DNA from: Chloroflexota bacterium
GTDB taxonomy: Bacteria > Chloroflexota > UBA11872 > UBA12225
Assembly: GCA_030447525.1 (NCBI GenBank)
Contig: JAUJOR010000011.1
Coordinates: forward strand, 27,529 to 91,528
Direction: 5' to 3'
DNA: 64,000 nucleotides
A program made the translations under genes and the position numbers. This document shows, one piece after another, positions 19,301 through 27,836 of this stretch. Position 1 is the stretch's first letter. The number at the start of each line of letters is the position of its first letter. Under the pieces are notes generated by a model. That model was not told where the DNA came from and did not search any database. It saw only the letters and a list, made by a program, of their open reading frames with translations.

Positions 19301-21250
19301 CTATGAGGGGCTCGCTGGGGGGAGCGTCTCGTCGCCGCCGGCGGTGCCGTAGGGCCGGGCTCGCTCGTCCGCCGCTGCGGACTCGTGCCGGGAGGCCACC
19401 GCGGCCCCGATGCCGGTCACCTCCCAGCCCAGCACGCCCGCGACGAGGATGGTCGCCGCGGCCGTGAGGGCCCAGGGGCGGGCCACGAGCCGGGGCATCA
19501 GGACGAGGCTACGCTCTGGGACGAGGGTGAGCAGTGGCGTAAGGCTGGCGGGCGCTGCCGGCGCCGGCCGGTTCTCATGCCGGTGGAGCGCCACCGCGGC
19601 CACGATGGCCACCAGGTACGTCGCGCCGTACAGGAGGGTCAGGGCGTAGGCCCCGACGGTCTGGCTCGAATGGCCTACCAGCAGGGCCGCGCCGATCTCG
19701 GTGCCGGCGATCAGCAGGGTCGGGGCGAGGGCGGCCAGGGGCAATGGCCTGACCCCGGCGGCCCCCTTGGGCGTGACCTTGAAGGCGAACTCTTGCTTGA
19801 GCACCGAGTCGACCACCGCGTAGCCGACGCCCATGAACACCCAGGGCCACTTCAGGAGGTGGTACAGGCCCGCCTCCCAGCTGAGCAACGGCGCGTCGGC
19901 CGGGCGGAACCAGCCCTGCCGGCGGATCCAGGCGGCCATGGCGGTCGAGGCGGCCAGGAGGATAGTGGAGTGGACGAAGAACTCCAGCAGATCGACGTTC
20001 GCCCATGGGGTGCCGGTGACGAGGGTGACGATGGGGAGGGCGTACCCCAGCAGCATGGACGCGGCCAGGCCGATGTACCAGAGCTGGCAGAAGGCGAACT
20101 GGAGCTTGACCCGCGACGCCAGGCCCCGCCAGTGGCGCGGCGTCACCGAGAGAAGGACGTTCACCAGGCTGCGGCTCCACTGGAACTCCTGGGTCAGGAA
20201 GTCCGCCAGGCTGGCCGGGCCGTCGCCGTGGGCGATGGCCTCCAGGGCGAACCCGCCCCGCCAGCCGCCGGCGTTGAGCAGCAGCGTGGTGGAGTGGTCC
20301 TCCGCCAGCTCCGGGCCCAGGCCGCCGACGGCGCGCAGGGCGCGGGTGCGCACGGCGTAGTGGCTGCCGATGCACATGGGCGCCCCGATGCCGGCATACC
20401 CTGCCTGCAGCGCCCCGTGGATGCCGGCCTCGGCGTGCAGCCGGGCCCGCGCCGCCCAGGACACTTTGGCGTTGCTGTCGCAGATGCTGGGGGCGGCGAC
20501 GTAGCCGATGCCGTGGTCGGCGAAGGGCCGGATCATCTCCGTCAGGTAGCCCCGCTCCGGGACGTGGTCGGCGTCCAGCTGGGCGACGAAGTCATAGGCG
20601 TCGTAGCCCACCCGGTCGTAGAAGTAGCTCAGGTTGCCTTCCTTGCAGCGAGTCCGCCGGGGCCACTTGGCGTTGTGGTAGCCGGGCACGCCCTTGCGGC
20701 AGGAGAGCTGCACCCCGTGGGCGGCGCACCACCGACGCGTCTCCCCGTCGGGGTCTTCGTCCGCCAGCCAGACGTCGTAAGGGCGGGGGAAGTCCTGGCC
20801 CAGCATGGCCTCGAGGGTGCGCTGGACGACCGGCCACGGCTCGGATGGTGCCTTGGTGACGACCATGGCGACGCGCCCCTCCGGCAGGGGGCAGGCGGGG
20901 TTCGGCCGGCGCATCCGGCCGACGAAGAACAGGTACCACCCGGTCTGGATGACCAGGAGCCACACCACCACGGCGCTGTTGACGGCCATGCCGAGCACAG
21001 ACACGACGTGCTGCCCCTGGAACCACCACAGCAGAAAGGACACCGTGGCCGCGAGCCACACCCCCGCCAGGGCCGCGAACTGGCGTCGTTGTGCGGGGCT
21101 CATCACGGCGATGGTGAAGGGCGGGGGCGTCGCTGCCTCCGGCTCCGTCCGGGGGGCGGGCAGCCGGGCCGTGGCCCATCCCGGGAACGGCGTCCGGCGG
21201 TCAGGGGTGGTGCCCGCATTGGACCATGCAGCGGCGGCGGTAGAGGCCAT
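19301..21250 (-). CDS. Family 2 glycosyltransferase, processive-synthase type
   Basis: A 649-residue membrane glycosyltransferase. Two N-terminal membrane segments (LAGVWLAATVSFLLWWFQG; then VVVWLLVIQTGWYLFFVG) precede the GT-A domain with the nucleotide-sugar aspartates in WLADEDPDGETR, the DxD in QLDADHVPERG and the acceptor-base motif AEDHSTT. The position of the usual QxxRW is occupied by QEFQWSRS. About five more membrane segments follow, as in BcsA-like synthases. It would polymerise a sugar nucleotide and export the chain; the sugar cannot be predicted. There is no PilZ domain visible. The GH26-like gene follows on the same strand. Confidence 0.82.
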   Translation of the reverse strand: MASTAAAAWSNAGTTPDRRTPFPGWATARLPAPRTEPEAATPPPFTIAVMSPAQRRQFAALAGVWLAATVSFLLWWFQGQHVVSVLGMAVNSAVVVWLLVIQTGWYLFFVGRMRRPNPACPLPEGRVAMVVTKAPSEPWPVVQRTLEAMLGQDFPRPYDVWLADEDPDGETRRWCAAHGVQLSCRKGVPGYHNAKWPRRTRCKEGNLSYFYDRVGYDAYDFVAQLDADHVPERGYLTEMIRPFADHGIGYVAAPSICDSNAKVSWAARARLHAEAGIHGALQAGYAGIGAPMCIGSHYAVRTRALRAVGGLGPELAEDHSTTLLLNAGGWRGGFALEAIAHGDGPASLADFLTQEFQWSRSLVNVLLSVTPRHWRGLASRVKLQFAFCQLWYIGLAASMLLGYALPIVTLVTGTPWANVDLLEFFVHSTILLAASTAMAAWIRRQGWFRPADAPLLSWEAGLYHLLKWPWVFMGVGYAVVDSVLKQEFAFKVTPKGAAGVRPLPLAALAPTLLIAGTEIGAALLVGHSSQTVGAYALTLLYGATYLVAIVAAVALHRHENRPAPAAPASLTPLLTLVPERSLVLMPRLVARPWALTAAATILVAGVLGWEVTGIGAAVASRHESAAADERARPYGTAGGDETLPPASPS

Positions 21251-21736
21251 GTGGTTCTCCGGCTGAGGGGCTGAGGCGACGGCCTGGGAGGCTGCGGACG
21301 TCGCCGTGGTGTCGGTGGATCGGACCCGTCCCGTTTGCTAGGAAGGGCTCGCTGCTCAGAGACTCCTCAACCGGGATTGAGAAATGGTTGCGCGGCCCCT
21401 CTCGCTCGGTGGAGACCCGACCGACGGCTCAACCACCGGTGCGACCCCTGTGCTGTGGATCCCCGGGATGACGCGCGACCGATCCCTGCGGCTCCGGTGC
21501 CCCCGGCGGGCACGTCCGGGCGCTGGAGGAAGGCTCGACCGGGATGAACAACACCCCACCACAAGGAGGAGACCCAACTGCGCTCCGGCGAGCTCCAAAG
21601 GAGGGGGTACTTCAGGGAAGCGCTCGGGCAGGGGAACGCCGACGTCGCCGTCGTTCGCGTGTACGCTTTGGGAAGACGGCCACCGGGCCGGGCGGGGCGC
21701 CGGCGGAGCGGTGGGGCAGGTGCAGGAGGACAGGCC
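21251..21736. other. Intergenic stretch between divergent genes
   Basis: It separates the divergently transcribed glycosyltransferase and lipoprotein genes and should contain both promoters. CTCAA and TTGAG face each other around 21366-21381, too short to call. TGCAGGAGGACAGGCC just before 21737 holds the ribosome site of the lipoprotein gene. No gene supported. Confidence 0.5.
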
Positions 21737-22336
21737 ATGACTCAGGGACAGGGGGCGCGCCCGCGGGGCGGCCGGGCGGCGGGGATACTGGTGCTGGTGA
21801 CCGCCCTGGTGGCCGGCTGCGGCAGCGGTCCGGCCACCGAAGGGAGCCGGCCCTACGCCGGGCTGGAGGGGCGGCCAATCAAGGCGATGGCCCCCGAGCG
21901 CATCGAGGAGCTCCTCGCCGGGCGGGGGGCGGGCTACGCCCTGGCCGCCGAGCTGAACCGCTACCCCGGCCCCCGGCACGTCCTGGAGCTACGGGCCGCG
22001 CTGGAGCTACGCCCGGACCAGGAGCAGCAGGTGCGCGCCGTCTTCGCCGCCATGGAGCAGGAGGCGCAGCGCCATGGCCGGGAGCTGGTGGCGCTGGAGA
22101 CGGAGCTGGACCGGGCCTTCGGCAGTGGGGCCGTCACGCCGGCCGAGCTCGCCCGGCTCACCGCCGAGATCGCCGCCGTCGAGGGGCGTCTGCGGCACGC
22201 CCACCTGGCGGCGCACCTCGACACCAAGGCGGCGCTGACCCCGGAGCAGGTGACGCGCTACGACCGGCTGCGGGGCTACGCCGGCGCCGGGGCCCCCGCG
22301 CCAGGGCCCCACGGGGCGGCTGGCCACGGGCGCTGA
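21737..22336 (+). CDS. Spy/CpxP-like lipoprotein (heavy-metal-sensor type)
   Basis: A 199-residue lipoprotein. The signal ends in a lipobox (TALVAGCGSG). The mature part is almost all helix, with an LRPDQEQQVRAVFAAMEQEA segment and, later, ALTPEQVTRYDRLRGY. LTPEQ is the LTxxQ motif of Spy/CpxP and metal-resistance periplasmic proteins. The acidic Glu-rich helix between fits a metal or chaperone role. The C-terminus is rich in Gly, His and Pro. ATG 21737 is preferred over the longer frame from 21659 because AGGAGGA precedes it and the signal peptide begins there. Function inferred from fold resemblance only. Confidence 0.65.
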   Translation: MTQGQGARPRGGRAAGILVLVTALVAGCGSGPATEGSRPYAGLEGRPIKAMAPERIEELLAGRGAGYALAAELNRYPGPRHVLELRAALELRPDQEQQVRAVFAAMEQEAQRHGRELVALETELDRAFGSGAVTPAELARLTAEIAAVEGRLRHAHLAAHLDTKAALTPEQVTRYDRLRGYAGAGAPAPGPHGAAGHGR

Positions 22337-22417
22337 TCCCTCCGGCACTGATCACCGCCTACCGCCTACCCCAGTTTCCTTGACCATCCCTAATTTGTAT
22401 ATACAGGAGGCGGGACC

Positions 22418-22639
22418 ATGGTGACGGCGACGGTGCGGCGGGTGGGGAACAGCCTGGTGGTGACGCTACCCAAGGATGAGGCGGAGCGCGTCGGCGTCGC
22501 CGAGGGCGACCTGGTGAGCGTCGAGGTGCGCCGGCTGGAGGTGCGGCCCGTCCTGCCGGACGACGTCGCCGGGGCATTGCGCGAGGAGTTAGCACGCCCG
22601 GACACGCGCGAGGCCCTGCGCTTGCTGGCAGATCGCTGA
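22418..22639 (+). CDS. AbrB/MazE-type antitoxin
   Basis: A 73-residue protein. VRRVGNSLVVTLPKDEAERV followed by GDLVSVEV is the swapped-hairpin AbrB DNA-binding fold, which binds its own operator as a dimer. The C-terminal tail (LREELARPDTREALRLLAD) would wrap the toxin. AGGAGG precedes the ATG. The toxin gene begins 1 base after its stop. By precedent the pair represses its own promoter. Confidence 0.88.
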   Translation: MVTATVRRVGNSLVVTLPKDEAERVGVAEGDLVSVEVRRLEVRPVLPDDVAGALREELARPDTREALRLLADR

Positions 22640-22640
22640 C

Positions 22641-23048
22641 GTGGCGGACGAAGGCGGGGAGACGCGCTACCTCAGCGCCGCCGATGTGGTGGCCATCCAC
22701 AACAACGTCATGGAGTCTCTGGGATGGGCGCCGACGCCGCTACGTGACGCGGGTGGCCTGGAGGACGCGGTGTATCGGTGCCAGCAGGCGGCCCACTACG
22801 AGGGGCTGGACCTGTGGGCGCAGGCGGCCATCCTGGCCGTAGGGGTGGCCGAGGCCCAGGCGTTCGGCGACGGCAACAAGCGCACGGGCCTGGCGGCGGC
22901 GCTGATCTTCCTGCGCCTCAACGGCCGCCCTTTCCAGGGCGACCGGCTCCTGTTGGCCGAGCACCTGGTGGCCAGCGGCGCCGCCGGCGGCCGGGACGCC
23001 AAGGCGAGCCTGACGACCGACCTGGCGGCGTTCCTCCGAGGGGCGTGA
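22641..23048 (+). CDS. Doc/Fic-family toxin with the motif histidine replaced
   Basis: A 135-residue Doc-like protein (GTG start directly after the antitoxin stop). The opening LSAADVVAIHNNVME and GGLEDAVYRCQQAAHYEG are typical of Doc and death-on-curing proteins. The Fic motif HxFx(D/A)GNKR reads QAFGDGNKRTG: Phe75, Asp77, Asn79, Lys80 and Arg81 are kept, but the usual catalytic His is Gln73 (codon CAG at 22857-22859). Doc phosphorylates EF-Tu using this motif, so the change should lower or alter activity. It may be an inactive toxin kept with its antitoxin, or a variant with another role. Confidence 0.85.
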   Translation: MADEGGETRYLSAADVVAIHNNVMESLGWAPTPLRDAGGLEDAVYRCQQAAHYEGLDLWAQAAILAVGVAEAQAFGDGNKRTGLAAALIFLRLNGRPFQGDRLLLAEHLVASGAAGGRDAKASLTTDLAAFLRGA

Positions 23049-23307
23049 GCTCACGCGCGCCGCTCCGCCGCAACCTCCCCGTCCGACGGGACGGCAGTGA
23101 ACATTCGACTCACCGACAGCTCGTGCCTCGGCCACGCCCTCCCCTGAAGCCCTGGTCGTCGCTCCGTCCGCTGCCGGTGGCGCAACCCCACCTGTAGGGC
23201 AGGATAGGGCAGCTGGGCGTTGTAGGACGCCAGCTACGCGTCCAGGGGCAGCGATACGCCCCCGTCCTCCCCAGCGAGCCACGCCCCCAACTAGCATCCC
23301 GGAGCAC

Positions 23308-24084
23308 ATGCGCCGTAGTATACTGAGCGGGATTACGATCGGCGTGCTGCCGGTAGGGGCGCATGGGGCAGGGGCGAATCGGGCGGCTGCTGAAGACGTG
23401 TCGCTCCCGGCGCGGGCGTACGCCGAGCTGCGGGCGCGCATCCTGGACCTCCGCCTGCTCCCGGGGCAGCTGCTGGTGGAGCCGGAGCTGGCCGTGGCTC
23501 TGGGGATGAGCCGCACGCCGGTGCGGGAAGCGCTGGTCCGTCTGCGGTACGAGGGACTGGTGACTACCGTGCCCCGGCGCGGGTTCGTCGTCTCGGTGCC
23601 CACCGTCGAGGCGATGCGCGAGGTCTACGAGATCATCGCCGGCGTCGAGAGCCAGGCGATCAAGCTCGCCGCCGTCCGCGCGGACGAGGGCACTTTCGAC
23701 GAGCTCGAGGCGGCCATTGCGGAGCAGGAGACGGCGCTGGAGCGTGGCGACGTCGCCCGCTGGAGCCAGGCCGACCGGCGCTTCCACGAGCTGCTGCGCG
23801 AGTCCGCCGGCAACGCCCGGCTGCTGGAGCTGATGCGCCAGTTCGACGGCCAGCTGCATCGCGTTCGCATAGCCACCATCCACTTGCGGGCGCCGGCGCA
23901 GCTGGCGCAGTCCACCCAAGACCACCGCGAGCTCCTGGCGGCGCTGCGCGTGCGAGACGGGCCGGCTGCCCGGCGCATCCAGGAAGGGCACCGCGAGCGC
24001 GCCGATGCGGAGATGATTGCAGCCATCCGCAACTACTCCGGCCACGTGCTGCAGGTGCTCTCGCTCTCGGACGCCGGCGGCTGA
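23308..24084 (+). CDS. GntR-family (FadR/FCD) transcriptional regulator
   Basis: Winged helix (ARAYAELRARILDLRLLPGQ, then LAVALGMSRTPVREALVRLR) followed by an FCD ligand domain in which the metal-binding histidines appear in RRFHELLRES, TQDHRELL and QEGHRER. FCD regulators usually sense small organic acids. It heads an operon with an SDR, a glycosidase-like protein and a hydroxyacid dehydrogenase, which it probably controls. The start is uncertain: ATG 23308 gives a 30-residue unconserved leader and overlaps a TATACT that looks like a -10 box (23320-23325), so the GTG at 23398 may be the real start. Confidence 0.88.
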   Translation: MRRSILSGITIGVLPVGAHGAGANRAAAEDVSLPARAYAELRARILDLRLLPGQLLVEPELAVALGMSRTPVREALVRLRYEGLVTTVPRRGFVVSVPTVEAMREVYEIIAGVESQAIKLAAVRADEGTFDELEAAIAEQETALERGDVARWSQADRRFHELLRESAGNARLLELMRQFDGQLHRVRIATIHLRAPAQLAQSTQDHRELLAALRVRDGPAARRIQEGHRERADAEMIAAIRNYSGHVLQVLSLSDAGG

Positions 24085-24132
24085 TCGGGCGGGCGTAAAC
24101 GGGACCAGCGATAGAGCGGGAGGACGAGAGAC

Positions 24133-24924
24133 GTGCTGACAAGGGACGCCCTGGCGGGCAAGGTGGCGGTGGTCACGGGGGCCAGCGCCGGGATAGGGGC
24201 GGGGATTTGCGACTCCCTCGGCCAGGCGGGCGCCGACGTGCTGGTCGGCTACAACAGCAGCGCGGAGAGCGCTGAAGGCGTGGCCGCGCGGCTGCGGGAG
24301 CACGGCGTGCGGGCGGTCACCCAGCGCTGCGACGTGCGCGACTACGACCAGGTGCAGGGGCTTTTCGATGCCGCCGTGCGCCAGCTCGGGAGGGTGGACA
24401 TCCTGGTCAACAACTCGGGAATCACCGAGCCGGCGCCGCTGCTGGAGATGACGCCGCAGGAGTGGGACCGGACGCTGGACATCAACTTGCGTGGCGCCTT
24501 CTTCTGCACCCAACGCGCGGCCAGGGAGATGGTCGGCCAGGGCGGGGGCGGGAAGATCGTCAACCTGTCCTCCGTGCACAGCTTCGCGGCCACGCCGCGC
24601 TACGCGCACTACGAGGCGAGCAAGGGGGGCATCAACATGCTGACCAAGGCGTGCGCTATGGAGTTGGCGCCGTACGACATCCAGGTCAACGCCGTTGCCC
24701 CGGGGGCTATCGAGGTGGCCCGCTTTCACGACATTCCCAGGTACGACCGTGAGGCATGGGGGCCGCGCGTCCCCGCCGGCCGCATCGGGCTCCCCGGCGA
24801 CGTCGGGCCGCTGGTGGCCTTTCTCTGTACCGAGGGCGCGAGCTACATCACCGGCCAGGTCATCTGGGTCGACGGCGGACTGACGACCAAGCTGGCGACG
24901 CCCCGCCCCACGCCCGGGGCGTAG
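24133..24924 (+). CDS. Short-chain dehydrogenase/reductase
   Basis: A 263-residue classical SDR. The cofactor motif is [10 protein letters not shown], the structural NNSGI follows, the catalytic Ser lies in NLSSVHSF and the Tyr/Lys pair in YEASKGG. The C-terminal [12 protein letters not shown] is typical of 3-oxoacyl-ACP-reductase-like and sugar dehydrogenases; the variety of family members prevents naming a substrate. GTG start 49 bases after the GntR stop, preceded by GGGAGGACGAG. The downstream genes suggest a sugar or sugar-acid oxidation pathway. Confidence 0.9.
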   Translation: MLTRDALAGKVAVVTGASAGIGAGICDSLGQAGADVLVGYNSSAESAEGVAARLREHGVRAVTQRCDVRDYDQVQGLFDAAVRQLGRVDILVNNSGITEPAPLLEMTPQEWDRTLDINLRGAFFCTQRAAREMVGQGGGGKIVNLSSVHSFAATPRYAHYEASKGGINMLTKACAMELAPYDIQVNAVAPGAIEVARFHDIPRYDREAWGPRVPAGRIGLPGDVGPLVAFLCTEGASYITGQVIWVDGGLTTKLATPRPTPGA

Positions 24925-24930
24925 AGCCTA

Positions 24931-24956
24931 CGCCCGCATATACGGGCGTATACGCC
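24931..24956. promoter_or_regulatory. Overlapping inverted repeats after the SDR gene
   Basis: CGCCCG (24931) and CGGGCG (24943) form a hairpin around CATATA, and the overlapping GGCGTATACGCC (24945-24956) is a perfect 12-bp palindrome. They lie 7 bases after the SDR stop, so they could be a terminator, an alternative-hairpin switch or an operator for the downstream genes. Confidence 0.35.
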
Positions 24957-25050
24957 TGGGGGGCAGGGAAATCGTGGCCGGCGTGCAGACGATCCGCGAC
25001 CTGCCACGGCCACAGACCGGCGGCGCGCGGCAAGGGAGCGAGAGACAGGA

Positions 25051-25143
25051 ATGATTACAAGACGAGCCGTAACCCTGGCGGGAGCAGCAACCGCCCCGGC
25101 GCTCCTTGCGGCTTGCGCCGGCGGCGGCGGCAGCAGGCCGGAC
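25051..25143 (+). pseudogene. Orphan Tat-lipoprotein signal peptide (remnant)
   Basis: An ATG opens a frame reading MITRRAVTLAGAATAPALLA followed by a lipobox cysteine (LLAAC) and Gly-rich linker, exactly like the N-termini of the solute-binding proteins in the second half of the window. After the linker the frame degenerates and runs to 25320 out of phase with the downstream glycosidase. It is either what is left of a deleted binding-protein gene or the detached signal of the glycosidase-like gene, broken by a frameshift. AGGAGG is not present, but GAGAGACAGG precedes it. Confidence 0.55.
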
Positions 25144-25180
25144 GCTAACTACCTACGTACTTACCGGCGAAGGAACCACG

Positions 25181-26227
25181 ATGGCAAGGAAAACACACGT
25201 CGCCATCCAAGGCGAGGACTTCTTGATCAACGGCGAGCCCACCTACAAAGGGCGCCAGTGGCAGGGCACGCGCATCGAAGGCCTGCTCTACAACACCCGC
25301 ATGGTGTGCGCCACCTTTGACGACATGAACCCGGACACCCGCACCCGGTGGGCCTACCCGGACAGCGGGGAATGGGACCCAGAGCGCAACACGGATGAAT
25401 TCATCGCCCGGCTTCCCGAGTACAAGCAGCACGGCGTGCTCTCGGTCACGCTCTGCTTCCAGTACGGCGCCCCCGGACGGTACGTGAAGCAGCAGCCGTG
25501 GCACAGCACCGCCTTCACCGCGTACGGCGACCTGCGCCCCGACCACCTGGCACGTATGAAGCGGGCGCTGGACGCCATCGATGCCCTGGGGATGGTCGCC
25601 GGGATGGGCTACTTCTACTTCGGCCAGGACGGGCACATCCTGGGCGAGGACGCGGTGCGCCGGGCGGTGGACAACGCCACCGGCTGGCTGCTCGACCAGG
25701 GCTACACCAACATCCTGGTGGACGTGGCGAACGAGTGCGACGTGCCCCGGTACCAGCATGACGTCATGAAGCCACCCCGCGTGCACGAGCTGCTCCGCCA
25801 GGTCAAGGAGACCACCCGAGACGGGCGTCGTCTGCTGGTGGGGACCAGCTTCACCCCCGGCTCGGCCCCCACGGAGGCCGTCGTCGCGGAGTCGGACGTC
25901 GTCATGCTGCACGGCAACGGCTGCCGCTTCCCCGGCCAGCTCACCGGCGTGATCCACCGCGCCCGCGCCGTCCCCTCGTACACGCCCAAGCCCCTCCTGA
26001 TCAACGAGGACGATAAATTCGCCTTCGACCGCCCGGACAGCAACCTGCTCCAGGCGACGCGGCTGCGCGTCTCCTGGGGCTACTACGACAACGGGCCGGG
26101 CACGCTCGGCTCGCTGACCCCCAGCAACTACCACGATGGCTTCCAGAACCCACCTATCAACTGGGCCATCAACACCGACCTCAAGCGCGCCTTCTTCGGC
26201 CAGGTCAAGGAGATCACCGGGTGCTGA
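25181..26227 (+). CDS. Glycoside-hydrolase-like TIM-barrel protein
   Basis: A 348-residue protein without a signal peptide from ATG 25181 (GAAGGA upstream). GEDFLINGEPTYKGRQW is the N-terminal hairpin seen before GH5/GH2-type barrels. ILVDVANECDVPRY contains an Asn-Glu pair expected for the acid/base of clan GH-A, and PLLINEDDKF offers the nucleophile Glu. HGNGCRFPGQL lies between. The exact family and substrate are not recognised. Its last 7 bases overlap the start of the dehydrogenase gene. An orphan Tat lipoprotein signal lies in another frame just upstream, so an exported ancestral form is possible. Confidence 0.65.
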   Translation: MARKTHVAIQGEDFLINGEPTYKGRQWQGTRIEGLLYNTRMVCATFDDMNPDTRTRWAYPDSGEWDPERNTDEFIARLPEYKQHGVLSVTLCFQYGAPGRYVKQQPWHSTAFTAYGDLRPDHLARMKRALDAIDALGMVAGMGYFYFGQDGHILGEDAVRRAVDNATGWLLDQGYTNILVDVANECDVPRYQHDVMKPPRVHELLRQVKETTRDGRRLLVGTSFTPGSAPTEAVVAESDVVMLHGNGCRFPGQLTGVIHRARAVPSYTPKPLLINEDDKFAFDRPDSNLLQATRLRVSWGYYDNGPGTLGSLTPSNYHDGFQNPPINWAINTDLKRAFFGQVKEITGC

Positions 26228-27276
26228 CGCCCACGTCCACGCCGGCTGTCGCCGATGGTGGTGGGGGCCGCGCGGAGAGGCCCAAGGTAGTGGTGATTCC
26301 CCATCTGGGGACGTTCGGCGAGGTGGGGGAGCGGGAGATCCTGGAGCGCGCCGGCTGCGACGTCGTCGTCCTCCCGTCGCGAGATGAGGAAGCGGCCATT
26401 GCGGCTGCACGCGAAGCGGACGGGATCATTGCCCCGCCGCACCTCAGCCGGCGCTTCATCGAGTCGCTGGAGCGCTGCAGGGTGATCGCCTGCAGCTCCA
26501 TGGGCATGGACGGCATCCACGGCATTGACCTGGCGACGGAGAAGGGGATCGTCTTGTGCCATGTGCCGGACGTCTTCGCCGACGAGGTGGCGATCCACAC
26601 CCTCGCCCTCTGGCTGGCGGCTGTGCGCTGGATCGTCCCCACCGCCCGGTGGGTGGCTGAGGGCAACTGGGGCCGGCCCCAGGCCCCTCGCCCCGGCGGA
26701 TTCGTCCATCGCATCACCGGCGAAACGGCGGGGATCATCGGCCTCGGCAACGTCGGCCGCCGTGTCGCCGCGCGGGTGGGGGGATTTGACGTCCGCCTCC
26801 TTGCCCACGACCCCTACGCCCCGCGGGACGTCTTCGAAAAAGCCGGCGCCCGCCCGGCGGCGCTGGCGCAGCTGCTCCAGGACAGCGACTTCGTCTTCCT
26901 GACGGCGCCTCTCACCGTGCAGACGAGGCACATGCTCGGGGGCCCCGCGTTCGGCCTGATGAAGCGCGAGGCAATCCTGGTGAACACGTCCCGCGGGGAA
27001 CTGGTGGACGAGACCGCATTGATCGAGGCGCTACGGACTGGCCGCATCCTGGGCGCCGCCTTGGACGTGACGGAGCAGGAGCCCGTAGATGCAGATAGCC
27101 AGCTCCTGAAACTCCCAAACGTGATCATCACCCCGCACATGGCCTCGCTCAGCGAGCCGGCAGCCATCGAGCGCCGCCTGCGTCCGGCCCAAGAGGTGGC
27201 TGCCGTGCTCACCGGGCATCGGCCTCGCGCCGTGTGGAATCCCGCCTCGCTCCCGCGTCCCACGATCACCATGTAG
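26221..27276 (+). CDS. D-3-phosphoglycerate-dehydrogenase-like 2-hydroxyacid dehydrogenase
   Basis: A 351-residue NAD-dependent dehydrogenase. The Rossmann motif is IIGLGNVGRRVAARVGG. The catalytic Arg lies in VNTSRGELVDETAL, the Glu in EQEPVD and the His in ITPHMASLSE, the classic Arg-Glu-His set. The GTG start overlaps the glycosidase-like stop (TGCTGA), so the two are translationally coupled. It differs clearly from the 2381 and 51610 paralogues, which lack the canonical ITPH. Probably oxidises or reduces a hydroxyacid made from the sugar handled by the operon. Confidence 0.9.
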   Translation: MLTPTSTPAVADGGGGRAERPKVVVIPHLGTFGEVGEREILERAGCDVVVLPSRDEEAAIAAAREADGIIAPPHLSRRFIESLERCRVIACSSMGMDGIHGIDLATEKGIVLCHVPDVFADEVAIHTLALWLAAVRWIVPTARWVAEGNWGRPQAPRPGGFVHRITGETAGIIGLGNVGRRVAARVGGFDVRLLAHDPYAPRDVFEKAGARPAALAQLLQDSDFVFLTAPLTVQTRHMLGGPAFGLMKREAILVNTSRGELVDETALIEALRTGRILGAALDVTEQEPVDADSQLLKLPNVIITPHMASLSEPAAIERRLRPAQEVAAVLTGHRPRAVWNPASLPRPTITM

Positions 27277-27464
27277 CGCCACGGAGACGACCTACTCTGT
27301 CGTCTGGAAGCCTACCGGGCGCACGCGAAGCAACTGTATATTGGTGTTAAGGGGCTGCCGTCGGGCGTCAGGTGCGCCGGAGCCACCCACGCGCCGCCAC
27401 GCGTCGAATCGGCCGCGATCCGTCAGTGCAGGGAACCGGAACGCCACGCCTGGTAACTCCCGGC

Positions 27465-27836
27465 TCAAGTGGTCGGTTCGGCCGCCCGCGATCCACTGAC
27501 CGGCTCAGCGCTCGACGTCCGGCCTCCGGCGCTGGGCATCCCGGAGTGCAAGCGGGCGCGGGGGCCGGCGCCGCCCGGCGGCAGCAGGTCGGCGCCGGTC
27601 AGTTCCAGCTCCGGGAACGCCAGGGGAGCCACCCGCTCGCCCCGCCGGTGGATCTGCCGGTGCTGGTAGCCGCCCGGGCCGGGGTCGCGACAGACCTCCA
27701 GCACCGCCTCCGACAGGTTCACCACCCACAGCTCCTGGATGCCGGCCTCCAGCATGCGATAATAGTCCGCCACCGTGAAGCGGTGGGACGCCGGCGGGGA
27801 CACGGCTGCGGTTGTGGTCGGCGTTGCAGTCCCCAT
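27465..27836 (-). pseudogene. Uma2-family nuclease gene with its catalytic core deleted
   Basis: The first 32 residues (ending HRFTVADYYRMLEAGI) match the start of Uma2/DUF820 proteins, and the following part (QELWVVNLSEAVLEVCRDPG, then RVAPLAFPELELTGADLL) matches their C-terminal third. The intervening segment of roughly 90-100 residues, which holds the acidic PD-(D/E)xK-like active site, is missing, and the two ends are joined in frame. The last 25 residues are unrelated. The product cannot be a nuclease. Uma2 genes are often expanded in Cyanobacteria and Chloroflexota and decay easily. Confidence 0.7.

Noticed and set aside
19385..21274. A 629-codon plus-strand frame opposite the glycosyltransferase
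   Set aside because: Low-complexity composition and no recognisable motif; the minus-strand gene has all GT2 motifs.
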